DNA of 64,000 nt from JAGGAG01 sp031402225. Lineage in GTDB: Bacteria > Gemmatimonadota > Gemmatimonadetes > Gemmatimonadales > GWC2-71-9. Below, in pieces: positions 8,176-17,098 of the stretch. The notes under the pieces were generated by a model. That model had not been told where the DNA came from. It did not search any database and saw only the letters and a program-made list of their open reading frames with translations. Positions within the stretch are counted from its first letter, which is position 1. The number at the start of each line of letters is the position of its first letter. Position numbers and translations under genes: made by a program. The stretch lies in NCBI GenBank assembly GCA_031402225.1, contig JANNSD010000034.1, forward strand, positions 1 to 64,000, given 5' to 3'.

Positions 8176-8307
8176 TCGCGCCTGCCGCCCATCGAGTATC
8201 CCGGGCACTACCTGGTAGAGCTCGAGGGCTACGACGCGGGGTTGGATGAGGTCGATGATGGCGTCTGGTCGAAGGTGCTCAGTGGTCAGCCGGAGCTTTC
8301 TTCATGA
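8176..8307 (+). pseudogene. IS481-type transposase C-terminal relic
   Basis: The plus frame through 8182 reads LPPIEYPGHYLVELEGYDAG, then LDEVDDGVW before a stop at 8305. LPPIEYPGHY and G-L-x-E-(V/I)-D-D-G-(V/I)-W are hallmarks of the C-terminal tail of IS481-type DDE transposases, but the Arg/Trp-rich segment normally between them is missing. It is therefore an internally deleted fragment. The catalytic core is absent here; an N-terminal/core relic of the same class occurs at 24071. Confidence 0.65.
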
Positions 8308-8399
8308 CACGTCGCGGAACACGTCCTCGTCGGTCCTGGCCCCCGCTTGTGCTCGATTTGTCCATGCTCCCTCCGTGGCAACCTCGGCTCCGGCCCGCA

Positions 8400-9983
8400 T
8401 CAGTCTCGTGGCGTTGCGGTGTCCATTTCGCCGACTTCACCACGTCGGATCGCCGCCGCGCGTTCGCTCACCGCCTGCCTCTGCGCGTCGGTCAGGCGGA
8501 CCACGTTTTTCACCTGCAGCGCCATGCGCGGGTTCCGGGCCAGTGCCGTCTCATGCCGCATCAGGAAGTCCCAGTACAAGGTGGTGAACGGGCAGGCCTT
8601 GTCGCCGCTGCGCTGCGCGGGGTCGTAGCGGCAGCCCTTGCAGTGCGGGCTCATGCGCTGGATGTACTTGCCGGTGGCGATGTAGGGCTTGCTGCCCATC
8701 ACGCCGCCGTCGGCGTACTGACTCATGCCCAGGGTGTTGGGCAGCTCGACCCACTCCACCGCATCGACGTAGACCGCCAGGTACCAGGCATGCACCTGCT
8801 TCGGGCTCACGCCCAGCATCAGCGCAAAGAGGCCGGTGACCATCAGCCGCTGGATGTGGTTGGCGTAGCCGTGTGTCAGCGTTTGCGCCAGCGCGTCACG
8901 CAGGCAGGCCATGTCGGTAGCACCGGTCCAGTACCACGCGGGCAGGTCCTCCCGGGCATCGAGCGCGTTGCGCTCCAGGTACCCCGGCATCTGGGTCCAA
9001 TAGATGCCGCGCACGTATTCGCGCCAGCCGAGGATCTGGCGGATGAAGCCCTCGGCGCTGGACAGTGGTACGTGTCCGTCACGGCAGGCCGCCTCGGCGG
9101 CCGCCACGACCTCGCGCGGGTTCAGCAGCTTCAAGTTGAGCGCCGCAGAGAGGTGCGAGTGGTACAACCACGCATCGCCCGGCCACATTGCATCCTGATA
9201 GCGGCCAAAGAGGGGCAGGCGGTCCTGGATGAAGGCATGCAGGGACTGCAGCGCCTGCGCGCGGGTCACCGGCCAGGCGAAGCTGTCCAGGCGGCCGGGA
9301 TGCGCGGCAAAGCGGCTGTTGACGAGCGCGATCACCTCCCGCGTGACGGCGTCGGGCTCGAAGGACGCGCGCGGCGGCACCGCACCCGGGCCGGCTGCGT
9401 CGAAGGCCTCGCGGTTGTCGGCGTCGAAGTTCCACTGATTGCCGATGGGCTCGTCGCCGTCCATCAGCACGCCATGGCGTCGGCGCTGCTCGCGGTAGAA
9501 ATACTCCATGCGCAGGGATTTGCGGCCCTTGGCATGCGCCGCGAACTCACGGATGCTGCCGAAGAAGTGCCGGTCTTCGCGGATGTCCAATGGCAGGCCG
9601 TTGACCTCGGCCACGGCCGTGATCGCCTGCAGCACGCGCCAGTCGCCCGGTGCGGTCATCACCAGCCGGGCAGGCCGCAGGCGCAGGATGTCGGCCTGCA
9701 ACTGCGCCTCCAGGCTACCGGCGTTGCCGGCCGCATCGAGGTGGGTGTAGTGCAGCGGCCGGCCGGCGGCGTGCAGTGCCAGCGCGAAGTGCCGCATCGA
9801 TGCCAGGAACAGGGCCGTGCGCGGTTTGCTCGACCACACGTGGGTCGACTCCTCGGCTACCTCGGCCATCCAGACGGCGTCGACGCCCGCATCGAAGCCA
9901 TCGAATGCCGCGGCTTCGAGGTCGAGCTGGTCACCCAGCACGAGGATCAAGGCGTGCAGCTCAGCCACGCTTTGCCTTGGCAC
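8400..9983 (-). CDS. iron-sulfur bacterial cryptochrome/photolyase (FeS-BCP, PhrB-like)
   Basis: A 527-residue deoxyribodipyrimidine photolyase-related protein. The N-terminal Rossmann domain (LILVLGDQL, WMAEVAEES) is followed by the helical FAD domain. Four Cys are at about 360, 448, 451 and 464; their 88/3/13 spacing equals that of the 4Fe-4S ligands in PhrB-type (6-4) photolyases. HIQRLMVTGLFALMLG and the NTLGMSQYADGGVMGSKPY region also match this family. It probably repairs (6-4) photoproducts or senses blue light. It overlaps the DUF2256 gene by 23 bases and so is coupled to it. Confidence 0.9.
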   Translation of the reverse strand: MPRQSVAELHALILVLGDQLDLEAAAFDGFDAGVDAVWMAEVAEESTHVWSSKPRTALFLASMRHFALALHAAGRPLHYTHLDAAGNAGSLEAQLQADILRLRPARLVMTAPGDWRVLQAITAVAEVNGLPLDIREDRHFFGSIREFAAHAKGRKSLRMEYFYREQRRRHGVLMDGDEPIGNQWNFDADNREAFDAAGPGAVPPRASFEPDAVTREVIALVNSRFAAHPGRLDSFAWPVTRAQALQSLHAFIQDRLPLFGRYQDAMWPGDAWLYHSHLSAALNLKLLNPREVVAAAEAACRDGHVPLSSAEGFIRQILGWREYVRGIYWTQMPGYLERNALDAREDLPAWYWTGATDMACLRDALAQTLTHGYANHIQRLMVTGLFALMLGVSPKQVHAWYLAVYVDAVEWVELPNTLGMSQYADGGVMGSKPYIATGKYIQRMSPHCKGCRYDPAQRSGDKACPFTTLYWDFLMRHETALARNPRMALQVKNVVRLTDAQRQAVSERAAAIRRGEVGEMDTATPRD

Positions 9984-10128
9984 TCCGACAGGCCTCGGAG
10001 CAGTACTTCACCTCGGCCCAGTTCTTCGCCCAGCGGCGGCGCCAGCTCATGGGCCGGCCACAGGCCACACAAGGCTTGCTCGGCAGTGAAGCCTTGTTGC
10101 CGCGAAACGTGGTGCGGCGCAGTGTCAT
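9961..10128 (-). CDS. DUF2256 zinc-ribbon-like small protein
   Basis: A 55-residue basic protein starting MTLRRTTFRGNK. It has two Cys pairs, CVACG and CSEAC, with WRRRWAKNW between them, the pattern of the DUF2256 family. The ATG is at 10128 and TGA at 9961, inside the start of the photolyase gene. DUF2256 genes commonly sit next to FeS-BCP genes, so a role with the photolyase is likely but undefined. Confidence 0.85.
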   Translation of the reverse strand: MTLRRTTFRGNKASLPSKPCVACGRPMSWRRRWAKNWAEVKYCSEACRSAKAKRG

Positions 10129-10168
10129 CACGCGCTCCGGCAGGTGGGGGGGAGGCGCCAGCCGGCAC

Positions 10169-10528
10169 TCATCCGGTCCGCAACCGATAGTTGATAAGTA
10201 CGATGAGCATTGAGAGCGCCAACAACGTCAGCGAAGGCAGCATTTTGCCGACCGGGTTCTTGACCCTCAGGTGGGTGATGAACGCGACGACCATGAGCAG
10301 GCTGAGTCCGATCCCGCCCGCGATCGCGAACTGCCCACGGTCAATGCCAACCAGAAGCATCAATGAGAGGGTCAGCTTGACGATGCCCACTGAATCCCGT
10401 ATCCAGTTGGGAAGCTTCCACTGCTGGAATTCGAGGACGATGTTTGGATAGCGGACTACCCATACGAAGAAGACCGCTGTGGCAACCAGGGCCTGCAGCG
10501 TAATCGCCAGATCCTGTAAATTAATCAC
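10169..10528 (-). CDS. DoxX-like four-helix membrane protein, copy B
   Basis: A 119-residue near twin of the protein at 3439-3798, starting with GTG after a GGAGG six bases upstream. Differences are conservative (for example FQQWKLPNWIRD against FKQWKLPDWLRD). Reading-frame integrity in both copies suggests both are functional. It lies 40 bases upstream of the DUF2256 gene on the same strand and could be cotranscribed with DUF2256 and photolyase, whereas copy A stands alone. Confidence 0.8.
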   Translation of the reverse strand: MINLQDLAITLQALVATAVFFVWVVRYPNIVLEFQQWKLPNWIRDSVGIVKLTLSLMLLVGIDRGQFAIAGGIGLSLLMVVAFITHLRVKNPVGKMLPSLTLLALSMLIVLINYRLRTG

Positions 10529-10556
10529 CCCTGCCTCCGCTAGTGATTACAGTGAA
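10171..10556. repeat. 386-bp duplication, copy 2
   Basis: Gap-free match to 3441-3826 in the same orientation. Homology ends at AGTGAA (10551-10556) upstream of the gene. Confidence 0.9.
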
Positions 10557-10624
10557 CCCATCATGGCGCCGCGGGGGACTTCATCGCATACTGACACGAC
10601 CCCAAAGAATATGGTGTTACGCCT

Positions 10625-12163
10625 GTGAGTGAAAGCGTTCTTGTTATTGGTGCCGGAATCAATGGCCTGATCGCAGCCCACTACCTGCGGCGGGCCGGCT
10701 TTGCCGTGACAATGATCGAGCGCGCGGAGCGGGTGGGCGGGGCGTGCATTTCAGAAGTCGCGACGGTGGAAGGGCATGCCCAACACTACGCCCTCGGCGC
10801 CTCGGTGCTGGGCCTGATGCAGGATTTCATTTTCCGGGAAACGGGCCTGGCGGATCGACTGCAGACCTATGTCCCGGAGCAGGCAAAGCGGGTGCACTTT
10901 CCCGACCCGAGGACCAGCGCCTGGATTTACCGTGATCCCGGTCAGTTGCAGCGGGAGCTGGCGGATAAATGGGGCGAACGGGGGGACGCAGAGGGCTTTC
11001 GCGCCGATGAGGCGAAGGTGGTCGCGTACCTGCAGGACGGTTACCGCGCCGCGGTTCCGCCAAGCCTTGACGAAGCCAAACAGCGCCTGGGCGACACCTT
11101 GACCAGGCTGTGGATCACCGGTAGCGCCGCCGACCTGCTCGACCACTACTTCACCGCCGAGCGCAGCAAAGTCTACCTGGCCATGACGGTGACCGAGAGC
11201 GGCCCGGTTTCCCTGCAGGAACCGTATTCCGCGTTCACCCTGCCGCTGATGGATTCGGGTTCCATTTTCGGCGGCTACTATGGATTCGTCAGGGAAGGCA
11301 TCTGGAGGGTCACGGAAGAACTGGGACAGATCAACCGCGAGCAGGGTGTCGACATTCGCCTGGGCTGCCTCGTCGAGGGCGTGGAGCCCCGGCGCGGGAC
11401 ATTGCACTATCAACAGGCGGGGCAGGGCCATGCGATTGCCTTCGACCACCTGGTGTTTGCCACGGATCCGTTGTCGGCGGCAAGGCTTGTCGGCGAAAGC
11501 GGGATCGTGCGCCATGTTGAAGAGAAGCGCATGCTGGGCACCAGTGGCAAGCTGAACCTCTTTTTCCGGCAGCCGGTGCGGTGGAAAGAAGCATCGGCCC
11601 ATCCTGCCGGCGACACGGTATTCCGTTTCATTTTCATGGTGGAATCCATCGCCGATTTCGAACGATCGACCCTGCGCGTCACATCCGGGGAAACCGATTA
11701 TTCGCCGGGCTTCATGCAGATCTATTGTGAAGGCGCGTCGATGCGCCAGATGGGGCTGGTGGAGCCCTTTGACCGGCTGACGGTGTTCTTCAAGAACATG
11801 GCGCTGAACCAGCGCGGCGAAGCGCTGCCCGACGTCGAGGCCGCCGTGAAGGCCACGGTGTTGTCGTTCATTGCCAATCCGCAGGACTGCGCCTGGACCC
11901 GCTTGCTGGCGCCGAGGGACTTGCAGCAGCTGTTTCTCTTTCCTGGCGGCAACATCGACCACACCGTGCTGGCCGGGGGGCAGACCTTCTTTGAGCGCCA
12001 GTTCTCGGCGGACCCGGCGCAGCAGTTTTACCAGTTTGGTTCCTGGTCGAATGTTTCGTACTGCGGAGCCGCAGCGTATCCCTGTGGATCGATCGCGGGG
12101 ACCCCGGGGTACATGTGCGCCCAGCAACTGATTCACAGATCGGTGGCTAGCCTCCGTGGCTAG
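10625..12163 (+). CDS. phytoene-desaturase-like FAD-dependent oxidoreductase
   Basis: A 512-residue flavoprotein beginning VLVIGAGINGLIAAHYL, with ERAERVGGACISE at the end of the first FAD-binding unit. The length and middle region fit the COG1233 phytoene dehydrogenase-related/PYROXD2 class rather than short amine oxidases. The C-terminus has YPCGSIAGTPGYMCAQQLI, the FAD-interacting motif of that class. No carotenoid genes are nearby, so a carotenoid role is not supported. It converges with the ornithine-cyclodeaminase-like gene, and their stop codons overlap. Confidence 0.8.
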   Translation: MSESVLVIGAGINGLIAAHYLRRAGFAVTMIERAERVGGACISEVATVEGHAQHYALGASVLGLMQDFIFRETGLADRLQTYVPEQAKRVHFPDPRTSAWIYRDPGQLQRELADKWGERGDAEGFRADEAKVVAYLQDGYRAAVPPSLDEAKQRLGDTLTRLWITGSAADLLDHYFTAERSKVYLAMTVTESGPVSLQEPYSAFTLPLMDSGSIFGGYYGFVREGIWRVTEELGQINREQGVDIRLGCLVEGVEPRRGTLHYQQAGQGHAIAFDHLVFATDPLSAARLVGESGIVRHVEEKRMLGTSGKLNLFFRQPVRWKEASAHPAGDTVFRFIFMVESIADFERSTLRVTSGETDYSPGFMQIYCEGASMRQMGLVEPFDRLTVFFKNMALNQRGEALPDVEAAVKATVLSFIANPQDCAWTRLLAPRDLQQLFLFPGGNIDHTVLAGGQTFFERQFSADPAQQFYQFGSWSNVSYCGAAAYPCGSIAGTPGYMCAQQLIHRSVASLRG

Positions 12164-13140
12164 CCGGCGCGGGCGCGCTGGAACACGAGATTCGCGGCCA
12201 CCATGTCCTCCATCGCGTTGCCCATCGCCTTGTAGACGGTGATTTCGGTGGGGCTCAGGCGACCCGGCTTCCGGCCCAGTGCCACGGCACCGAGTGTCGT
12301 GCCGGTACCGGGGTCGAGGCCGGCCAGCTCGCCGCACCCCACCGGGCTCGGCTGAAAGGCATCGAGCGTCTCGACGAAGAGCCGGTGCTTCTCCGCCAGT
12401 TCTCGCGGGAGTTCACCACCCAGATCGCGGTGGCCCACCGAGGTGACGTGCGCGCCGGGCTTGATCCACTCGGCCTGAATGACCGGCGACGGCGATGCGG
12501 TGGTGAGACAGACGATGTCCGACTCGCGCACCGCCGCTTCCACATCGGTGGTGGCGTGGGCCGTGTCGCTTCCGTCCGCCAGGCGCCGGGCCTGTTCCGG
12601 GTTCCGGGAGCAGACATTGACGCGGGCGATGTTCCGGACGAGTGGCAGCAGGCGGAGATGGTTTTGTCCCTGTACCCCGGCACCGATCACCGTGGCAATC
12701 TGGCCTTCGGGCCGGCTCAGCATCCGGACCGAGAGCATCGCGGCGGCGGCGGTCCGGAGGCCGGTGATGCTGGCGCCGTCCATCACGCAGGTGGGCGCCC
12801 CGGTGTCGGGATCGAAGAGACTGATCAGCGCCTGGTGACTGGGCAACCCCAGCGCGTGATTACCCTCGAACACATTGACGATCTTGACGGTCAGCTGCAT
12901 CCCCGGTCGCCAGGCCGACATCGCGAGGGAGAATCCCCGGTCTGCCACGGGGAGCTTGGGCCGCGGGGGTGTCTGCACCTCGCCCAGCTCCAGCCACCCG
13001 AAGCCCGCTTCCAACCCGTCGAGCAACGCCCGCGGATCGAGATAGCGCTCGACGTCGGCCCCGGTGAGCATCAGCACCGGCGCGCCGCCCGCGGTGAATG
13101 CAAAGCCTGCATGGTGCGACGAGAGTTCACTCGGGCTCAT
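12160..13140 (-). CDS. ornithine cyclodeaminase/mu-crystallin family; probable pyrroline-2-carboxylate reductase
   Basis: A 326-residue protein with the family's NAD-binding core (VIGAGVQGQNHLRLL) and conserved pieces around SLFDPDTGAPTCVMDG and ITGLRTAAAAMLS. The start at 13140 follows GAAAGG at six bases; the frame continues to 13170 without such a signal. It is divergent from the enolase-superfamily dehydratase at 13231. In known cis/trans-3-hydroxyproline pathways an enzyme of this family reduces delta1-pyrroline-2-carboxylate to L-proline, so that role fits better than ornithine cyclodeamination. The assignment rests on context. Confidence 0.8.
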   Translation of the reverse strand: MSPSELSSHHAGFAFTAGGAPVLMLTGADVERYLDPRALLDGLEAGFGWLELGEVQTPPRPKLPVADRGFSLAMSAWRPGMQLTVKIVNVFEGNHALGLPSHQALISLFDPDTGAPTCVMDGASITGLRTAAAAMLSVRMLSRPEGQIATVIGAGVQGQNHLRLLPLVRNIARVNVCSRNPEQARRLADGSDTAHATTDVEAAVRESDIVCLTTASPSPVIQAEWIKPGAHVTSVGHRDLGGELPRELAEKHRLFVETLDAFQPSPVGCGELAGLDPGTGTTLGAVALGRKPGRLSPTEITVYKAMGNAMEDMVAANLVFQRARAG

Positions 13141-13230
13141 GCGCAGCCTTTCGCCATATTGCGCAGGCACAGCAGGCGCAGTACCATGTGCCGGCCGACG
13201 TCAGCCACGCAGCGATTCAACGGAGCATGC

Positions 13231-14334
13231 ATGCGGATCACCGGAATCAAGGCCTATCGTGTGGGACTGCCCTTGCATGAGGGTAGCTACAAATGGTCGG
13301 GTGGCAACTCCGTCGACGTCTTCGATTCCACCATCGTGGCCATCGCGACGGACGCCGGCATCACCGGATACGGAGAGGTGTGCCCGCTCGGACCGGCGTA
13401 TCTCCCGGCCTACGCCGCCGGCGCGCGCACCGGCATCGCGGAACTGGCGCCGAACCTGCTGGGCCAGGATCCCACGGCGCTGGCCAGCATCAACCGGCGG
13501 ATGGACCAGCTCCTGCGGGGCCACCCCTATGTGAAATCGGCCATCGACATGGCCTGCTGGGATATCCTGGGACAGGCTACCGGCCTGCCGGTGGTCACGC
13601 TGCTCGGTGGCCGCGTGGGCGAGGATGTGGCGCTCTACCGGGCGATCTCGCAGGACACGCCGGAAAAGATGGCGGCCATGGTCGGCACCTATCGGGCCGA
13701 AGGCTACACCAAGTTCCAGCTCAAGGTCGGCGGCGATCCCGATACCGACATCGAACGCATCCGGGCCGCGGCTGCCAGGTTGCGTTCCGGCGACGTGCTC
13801 ATCGCCGATGCCAACACCGGCTGGACCCAGCACCAGGCGATGCGCGTGGCGGATGCCGTCCGCAGCGTCGACGTGTATATCGAGCAGCCCTGCATGCGGT
13901 ACGAGGAATGCCTTGCCGTACGTCGGCACACCGACCGCCCGTTCGTGCTCGATGAAGTGATCGACGACATCATGATGGTGCTGCGCGGCCACCAGGACCA
14001 GGCGATGGACGTCATCAACCTGAAGATCTCGAAGGTGGGCGGCCTGACCCGGGCGCGCCAGATCCGGGATCTCTGCCTTTCCCTCGGCATCGCCATGACG
14101 ATCGAGGATTCCTGGGGCGGAGATATCATCACCGCCGCCATTGCCCACCTGGCGCACAGCACCCCGCCCGAACTGCTGTTCTCCACCACCGACTTCAACA
14201 GCTACGTCACCGTCAGTACGGCAGCCGGCGCACCCCAACGAGTGAATGGTCGCATGGCAGCGTCCGCGGCACCGGGCCTCGGCGTGCAGCCCCGGATGGA
14301 CGTGCTGGGCGATCCGGTCTTCACGGTCAGCTGA
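13231..14334 (+). CDS. enolase-superfamily enzyme; probable cis-3-hydroxy-L-proline dehydratase
   Basis: A 367-residue mandelate racemase/muconate lactonizing family protein. It shows the KFQLKVGG catalytic-lysine strand, the three metal ligands in LIADANTGW, YIEQPC and FVLDEVIDD, and the second-side Lys in NLKISKVGG. The N-terminal capping domain has HEGSYKWSGG and VCPLGPAYLPAY, which I associate with hydroxyproline-betaine epimerases and cis-3-hydroxyproline dehydratases. ATG at 13231 follows CGGAG. The divergent neighbour encodes a likely partner reductase, together giving conversion of 3-hydroxyproline to proline. The exact substrate is inferred. Confidence 0.8.
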   Translation: MRITGIKAYRVGLPLHEGSYKWSGGNSVDVFDSTIVAIATDAGITGYGEVCPLGPAYLPAYAAGARTGIAELAPNLLGQDPTALASINRRMDQLLRGHPYVKSAIDMACWDILGQATGLPVVTLLGGRVGEDVALYRAISQDTPEKMAAMVGTYRAEGYTKFQLKVGGDPDTDIERIRAAAARLRSGDVLIADANTGWTQHQAMRVADAVRSVDVYIEQPCMRYEECLAVRRHTDRPFVLDEVIDDIMMVLRGHQDQAMDVINLKISKVGGLTRARQIRDLCLSLGIAMTIEDSWGGDIITAAIAHLAHSTPPELLFSTTDFNSYVTVSTAAGAPQRVNGRMAASAAPGLGVQPRMDVLGDPVFTVS

Positions 14335-14349
14335 GCGAGAAAGGAAACG

Positions 14350-15255
14350 GTGTTCCCGTTCCTTGCTGCCAGGAGCGCCATCTTCGTTGCGCTCGCCGGG
14401 TTCGTCGCCACGTACCTGGGTATCCTCGCTTCTTCACTGCGGGGTTCCCGCGGCCCAGGTGAGCCGCGACGGTCCCCCTCGGCGAGCCACGTGGCAACCG
14501 GCTTCGTCACAAATTTCCTCGACACGCTGGGCATAGGCTCGTTCGCCACGTCGACGGCGATATTCAAGTTCTGGAAGATGGTCCCCGATGAGCTCTATCC
14601 CGGTACGCTGAACGTCGGTCACACGCTGCCGACCGTCTTTCAGGCGTTCATCTACATCGCGGTGATCGCGGTCGATCCGACGACACTGGTTCTGCTCATT
14701 GGAAGTGCGGTAGTGGGCGCCTGGTTCGGCGCCGGCCTGGTCACCAACTTCTCCCGCCGTGCGGTGCAACTCGGCATGGGCGCGGCGCTGCTCACGGCGG
14801 CGGCGGCCATGCTCATGAGTCAGTTGAAGTGGTTTCCGGTGGGGGGCACCGCGCTCGAACTCCACGGGTGGCGCCTGGCGCTCGGCATTGCCGGCAACCT
14901 GGTGCTCGGGGCGATCATGACCCTCGGGATCGGGCTCTATGCCCCGTGCATCACGCTCATCAGTCTGCTGGGCATGGACCCGGCGGCGGCCTTCCCGATC
15001 ATGATGGGGTCCTGTGCGTTCCTCATGCCCGTCGCCAGCGCCCGATTCATCAGGCGCCGGGCGTACTCGGCCCCGGTGGCACTGGGGCTGGCGGTTGGTG
15101 GGTTGCTCGGGGTGCCGCTCGCGGCGTTCGTCGTGAAGTCCCTGCCGCTCACGGCGCTTCGCTGGCTGGTGATCGTGGTGGTGGTGTATGCCGCCGTGCT
15201 GATGCTCCGATCGGCGCGGCAGGAGACCCTGGTTCGATCGGCCGCCGCGGCGTAG
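14350..15255 (+). CDS. TauE/SafE-family membrane transporter
   Basis: A 301-residue polytopic protein with about eight hydrophobic segments and the repeated G-F-x-T-N-F-L-D-T-L-G-I-G-S / LGIGLYAPC pattern of the TauE/SafE (sulfite or organo-anion exporter) family. A GTG at 14350 is used as start, preceded by AAGGAAAC. It begins 16 bases after the dehydratase gene on the same strand, so it may move a substrate or product of the hydroxyproline pathway; the sequence does not prove this. Confidence 0.8.
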   Translation: MFPFLAARSAIFVALAGFVATYLGILASSLRGSRGPGEPRRSPSASHVATGFVTNFLDTLGIGSFATSTAIFKFWKMVPDELYPGTLNVGHTLPTVFQAFIYIAVIAVDPTTLVLLIGSAVVGAWFGAGLVTNFSRRAVQLGMGAALLTAAAAMLMSQLKWFPVGGTALELHGWRLALGIAGNLVLGAIMTLGIGLYAPCITLISLLGMDPAAAFPIMMGSCAFLMPVASARFIRRRAYSAPVALGLAVGGLLGVPLAAFVVKSLPLTALRWLVIVVVVYAAVLMLRSARQETLVRSAAAA

Positions 15256-15299
15256 GAGGCACCGCTCGCCCGGCCCATTGAGTGTTCAGAGGGGCCTGG

Positions 15300-15728
15300 T
15301 CATCCCTGTGGGGGCGGTTCGTCCCGCACAGGGAACTTGAATCCGCCGTACACGAAATAGCCGATGGTGTATGCGACGACGGTGAGATCCATCGCAAAGG
15401 GAATCCAGAAACCGGCGACGAAGGGTTGCCTGACGTTGGACAGCACGAGCCAGACCATGCCCGCCTTTTCGACGGCGCTGTAGAGGGCGATGGGGAAGCG
15501 CCACGCGGGGAAAATCGCCGCGCCCATCATGAACAGGCCCATCAGCCCGACCATGACTCCCCAGTGCTGGATGATGATCGTGTATTCAACCAGATAGGGC
15601 AGCCTCAGGATGGTGGGCATGGCCCAGGCGGGGAAGACCGCAAAGATCCCTATAAGCGCTGTGCCCGCACCGGTCAGCAGGTAAAAGGGCCGGAAGGTCC
15701 GGGAAAAGAAACGCTCGAGATTCGTCAT
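15300..15728 (-). CDS. four-helix membrane protein of unknown function
   Basis: A 142-residue protein starting MTNLERFFSR at the ATG at 15728. Hydrophobic stretches lie around residues 18-36, 48-75, 88-100 and 112-130. No catalytic motif is seen and I do not recognise the family. It converges with the transporter gene and is divergent from the DUF362 gene, whose start region overlaps its promoter. Confidence 0.6.
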   Translation of the reverse strand: MTNLERFFSRTFRPFYLLTGAGTALIGIFAVFPAWAMPTILRLPYLVEYTIIIQHWGVMVGLMGLFMMGAAIFPAWRFPIALYSAVEKAGMVWLVLSNVRQPFVAGFWIPFAMDLTVVAYTIGYFVYGGFKFPVRDEPPPQG

Positions 15729-15814
15729 GCCGCGGGTTCTCCTGTGGCTGCGGACCGTGTAGTATAGCATGAAGCGTGTGGCGCGAAGCGACAACCCCAA
15801 TACCGGATAATGTC

Positions 15815-16945
15815 ATGCAAGACCCGATGAGCCTCAGGCCCGGATCGAGTGAAGCCGTGAGCCTGGCCCCGTTGAATCCAGATCCCTCGTCCAGGGACAT
15901 GGATCAGGCCATCCGCGAGGCGGTGCTTGCCGTCGACAATCTCGACTGGCTCAAGCCCGGTGACAGCGTACTCATCAAGCCCGTGATCAACTCAGGCAAA
16001 CCCTACCCATCGACTACGAGCCCCCTTGCTGTAGCAAGCATGATCCGCTTGCTCAAGGAACGAGGAGCGGGGCGCGTCGTGGTGGGAGACATGAGCGGGG
16101 TTTTTCATCTCGATCAGCGACCCGATGGTTGCACGGGTAGCACCCGTGCGCTGGCGGAGAGTGCGGGGCTGCTGCCTGTCGTTCCAGCCGCGGGGGGCGA
16201 GTGGGCTTTCTTCGAAGAATCGGGCTGGGAGAGCTTCTATGAAGAGCAGCCTGCCCCCGGCTCCCATTGGCGGCAGGGCCTCATGCTGCCGGACGTGCTC
16301 AAGACGGTGGACCATATCGTGTCGATGCCCCGTTGCAGCCGCCACTCCCTGCTGGGGAACACCCTCGGACTCAAGTCTGTGGTTGGCTACATGCGCTACG
16401 ACACCCGTCTGGAGTACCACCACGCGGCCAAGAGCATCCAGGAAAAGACCGCCGAGGCCAACACTGTTCCCAGCCTCTTGCAGAAGCAGCGCCTGGTCGT
16501 CACGGCAGCAGACAAGGTGCTGGCCACGTTCGGCCCGGACATGGGTCATGTGATCACGCCGCCACAGGGGCTGGTCATCGCGTCCCGCTCGGTGATTGCG
16601 CATGACATGGTTTCGCTGGCCTGGCTGGTGGTGCATTGGCGACAGGCACCGTGGCTCACGAAGCGGTCTCTCGTCGACCCGAGCAGCACCAAGTTCACGA
16701 CCAATCTGGGCAACCGTCTGGTTGTCGGCGTGCTGGGTGGCTGGAAGTTGGGCATGAGCGCCGAGACGATGGAGCATTCCCAGCAACCGGATATCTGGCG
16801 AGATCGTACTCTGCGGCGGGCATTTGAACTCATGGGGGGTGTACCGGACATCCGGCTGCAGCCTACGCAGTCCACTATCTCGCCGCAGCTGCTGGCTGAG
16901 TTTTCCTCGATGGTGGCGCTGCCCGCGGCGATGCGGGCGGCCTAG
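15815..16945 (+). CDS. DUF362 domain protein
   Basis: A 376-residue protein resembling the DUF362 family: GDSVLIKPVINSGKPYPSTT followed by a VVVGDMSG strand and IVSMPRCSRHSLLGNTLGLKS, with a C-terminal segment on NRLVVG. No CxxC ferredoxin motifs are present, unlike DUF362 members with Fe-S tails. ATG 15815 is preferred to a GTG at 15776, because the residues before it are not conserved-looking and lie over the divergent promoter. The function is unknown. Confidence 0.75.
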   Translation: MQDPMSLRPGSSEAVSLAPLNPDPSSRDMDQAIREAVLAVDNLDWLKPGDSVLIKPVINSGKPYPSTTSPLAVASMIRLLKERGAGRVVVGDMSGVFHLDQRPDGCTGSTRALAESAGLLPVVPAAGGEWAFFEESGWESFYEEQPAPGSHWRQGLMLPDVLKTVDHIVSMPRCSRHSLLGNTLGLKSVVGYMRYDTRLEYHHAAKSIQEKTAEANTVPSLLQKQRLVVTAADKVLATFGPDMGHVITPPQGLVIASRSVIAHDMVSLAWLVVHWRQAPWLTKRSLVDPSSTKFTTNLGNRLVVGVLGGWKLGMSAETMEHSQQPDIWRDRTLRRAFELMGGVPDIRLQPTQSTISPQLLAEFSSMVALPAAMRAA

Positions 16946-17098
16946 GGCGATCGACGTGGGCCGTGTGCGCCCAGGCGGCGAAGAAGCACGGAGGAATCAC
17001 TTCACCGCCGAGCGAGCGTACAACCGCATCGCCGGAGCGTTCTTCCCGTTGTGGGCGAAAGCCCGGTAACGGGTCGGACCTGCTGGGTCTCACGCCAT

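Noticed and set aside
8304..10190. Very long plus-strand open frame over the photolyase gene
   Set aside because: High-GC shadow: it is antisense to a protein with all FeS-photolyase residues, and the frame has no recognisable domain.
10625..12163. Carotenoid biosynthesis gene
   Set aside because: The protein is desaturase-like in fold only; no other carotenoid gene is nearby and the family has many non-carotenoid members.
12142..12170. Doubled GTGGCTAGCC near convergent stop codons
   Set aside because: Two short palindromes could form a weak bidirectional terminator, but the arms are only 8 bases and overlap coding sequence; not enough to call.
12385..13230. Long open frame continuing upstream of the enolase-superfamily gene
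   Set aside because: It lies antisense to the ornithine-cyclodeaminase-like gene and its residues are Arg/Gly/His-rich without family motifs; the real start is ATG 13231 with a ribosome binding site.
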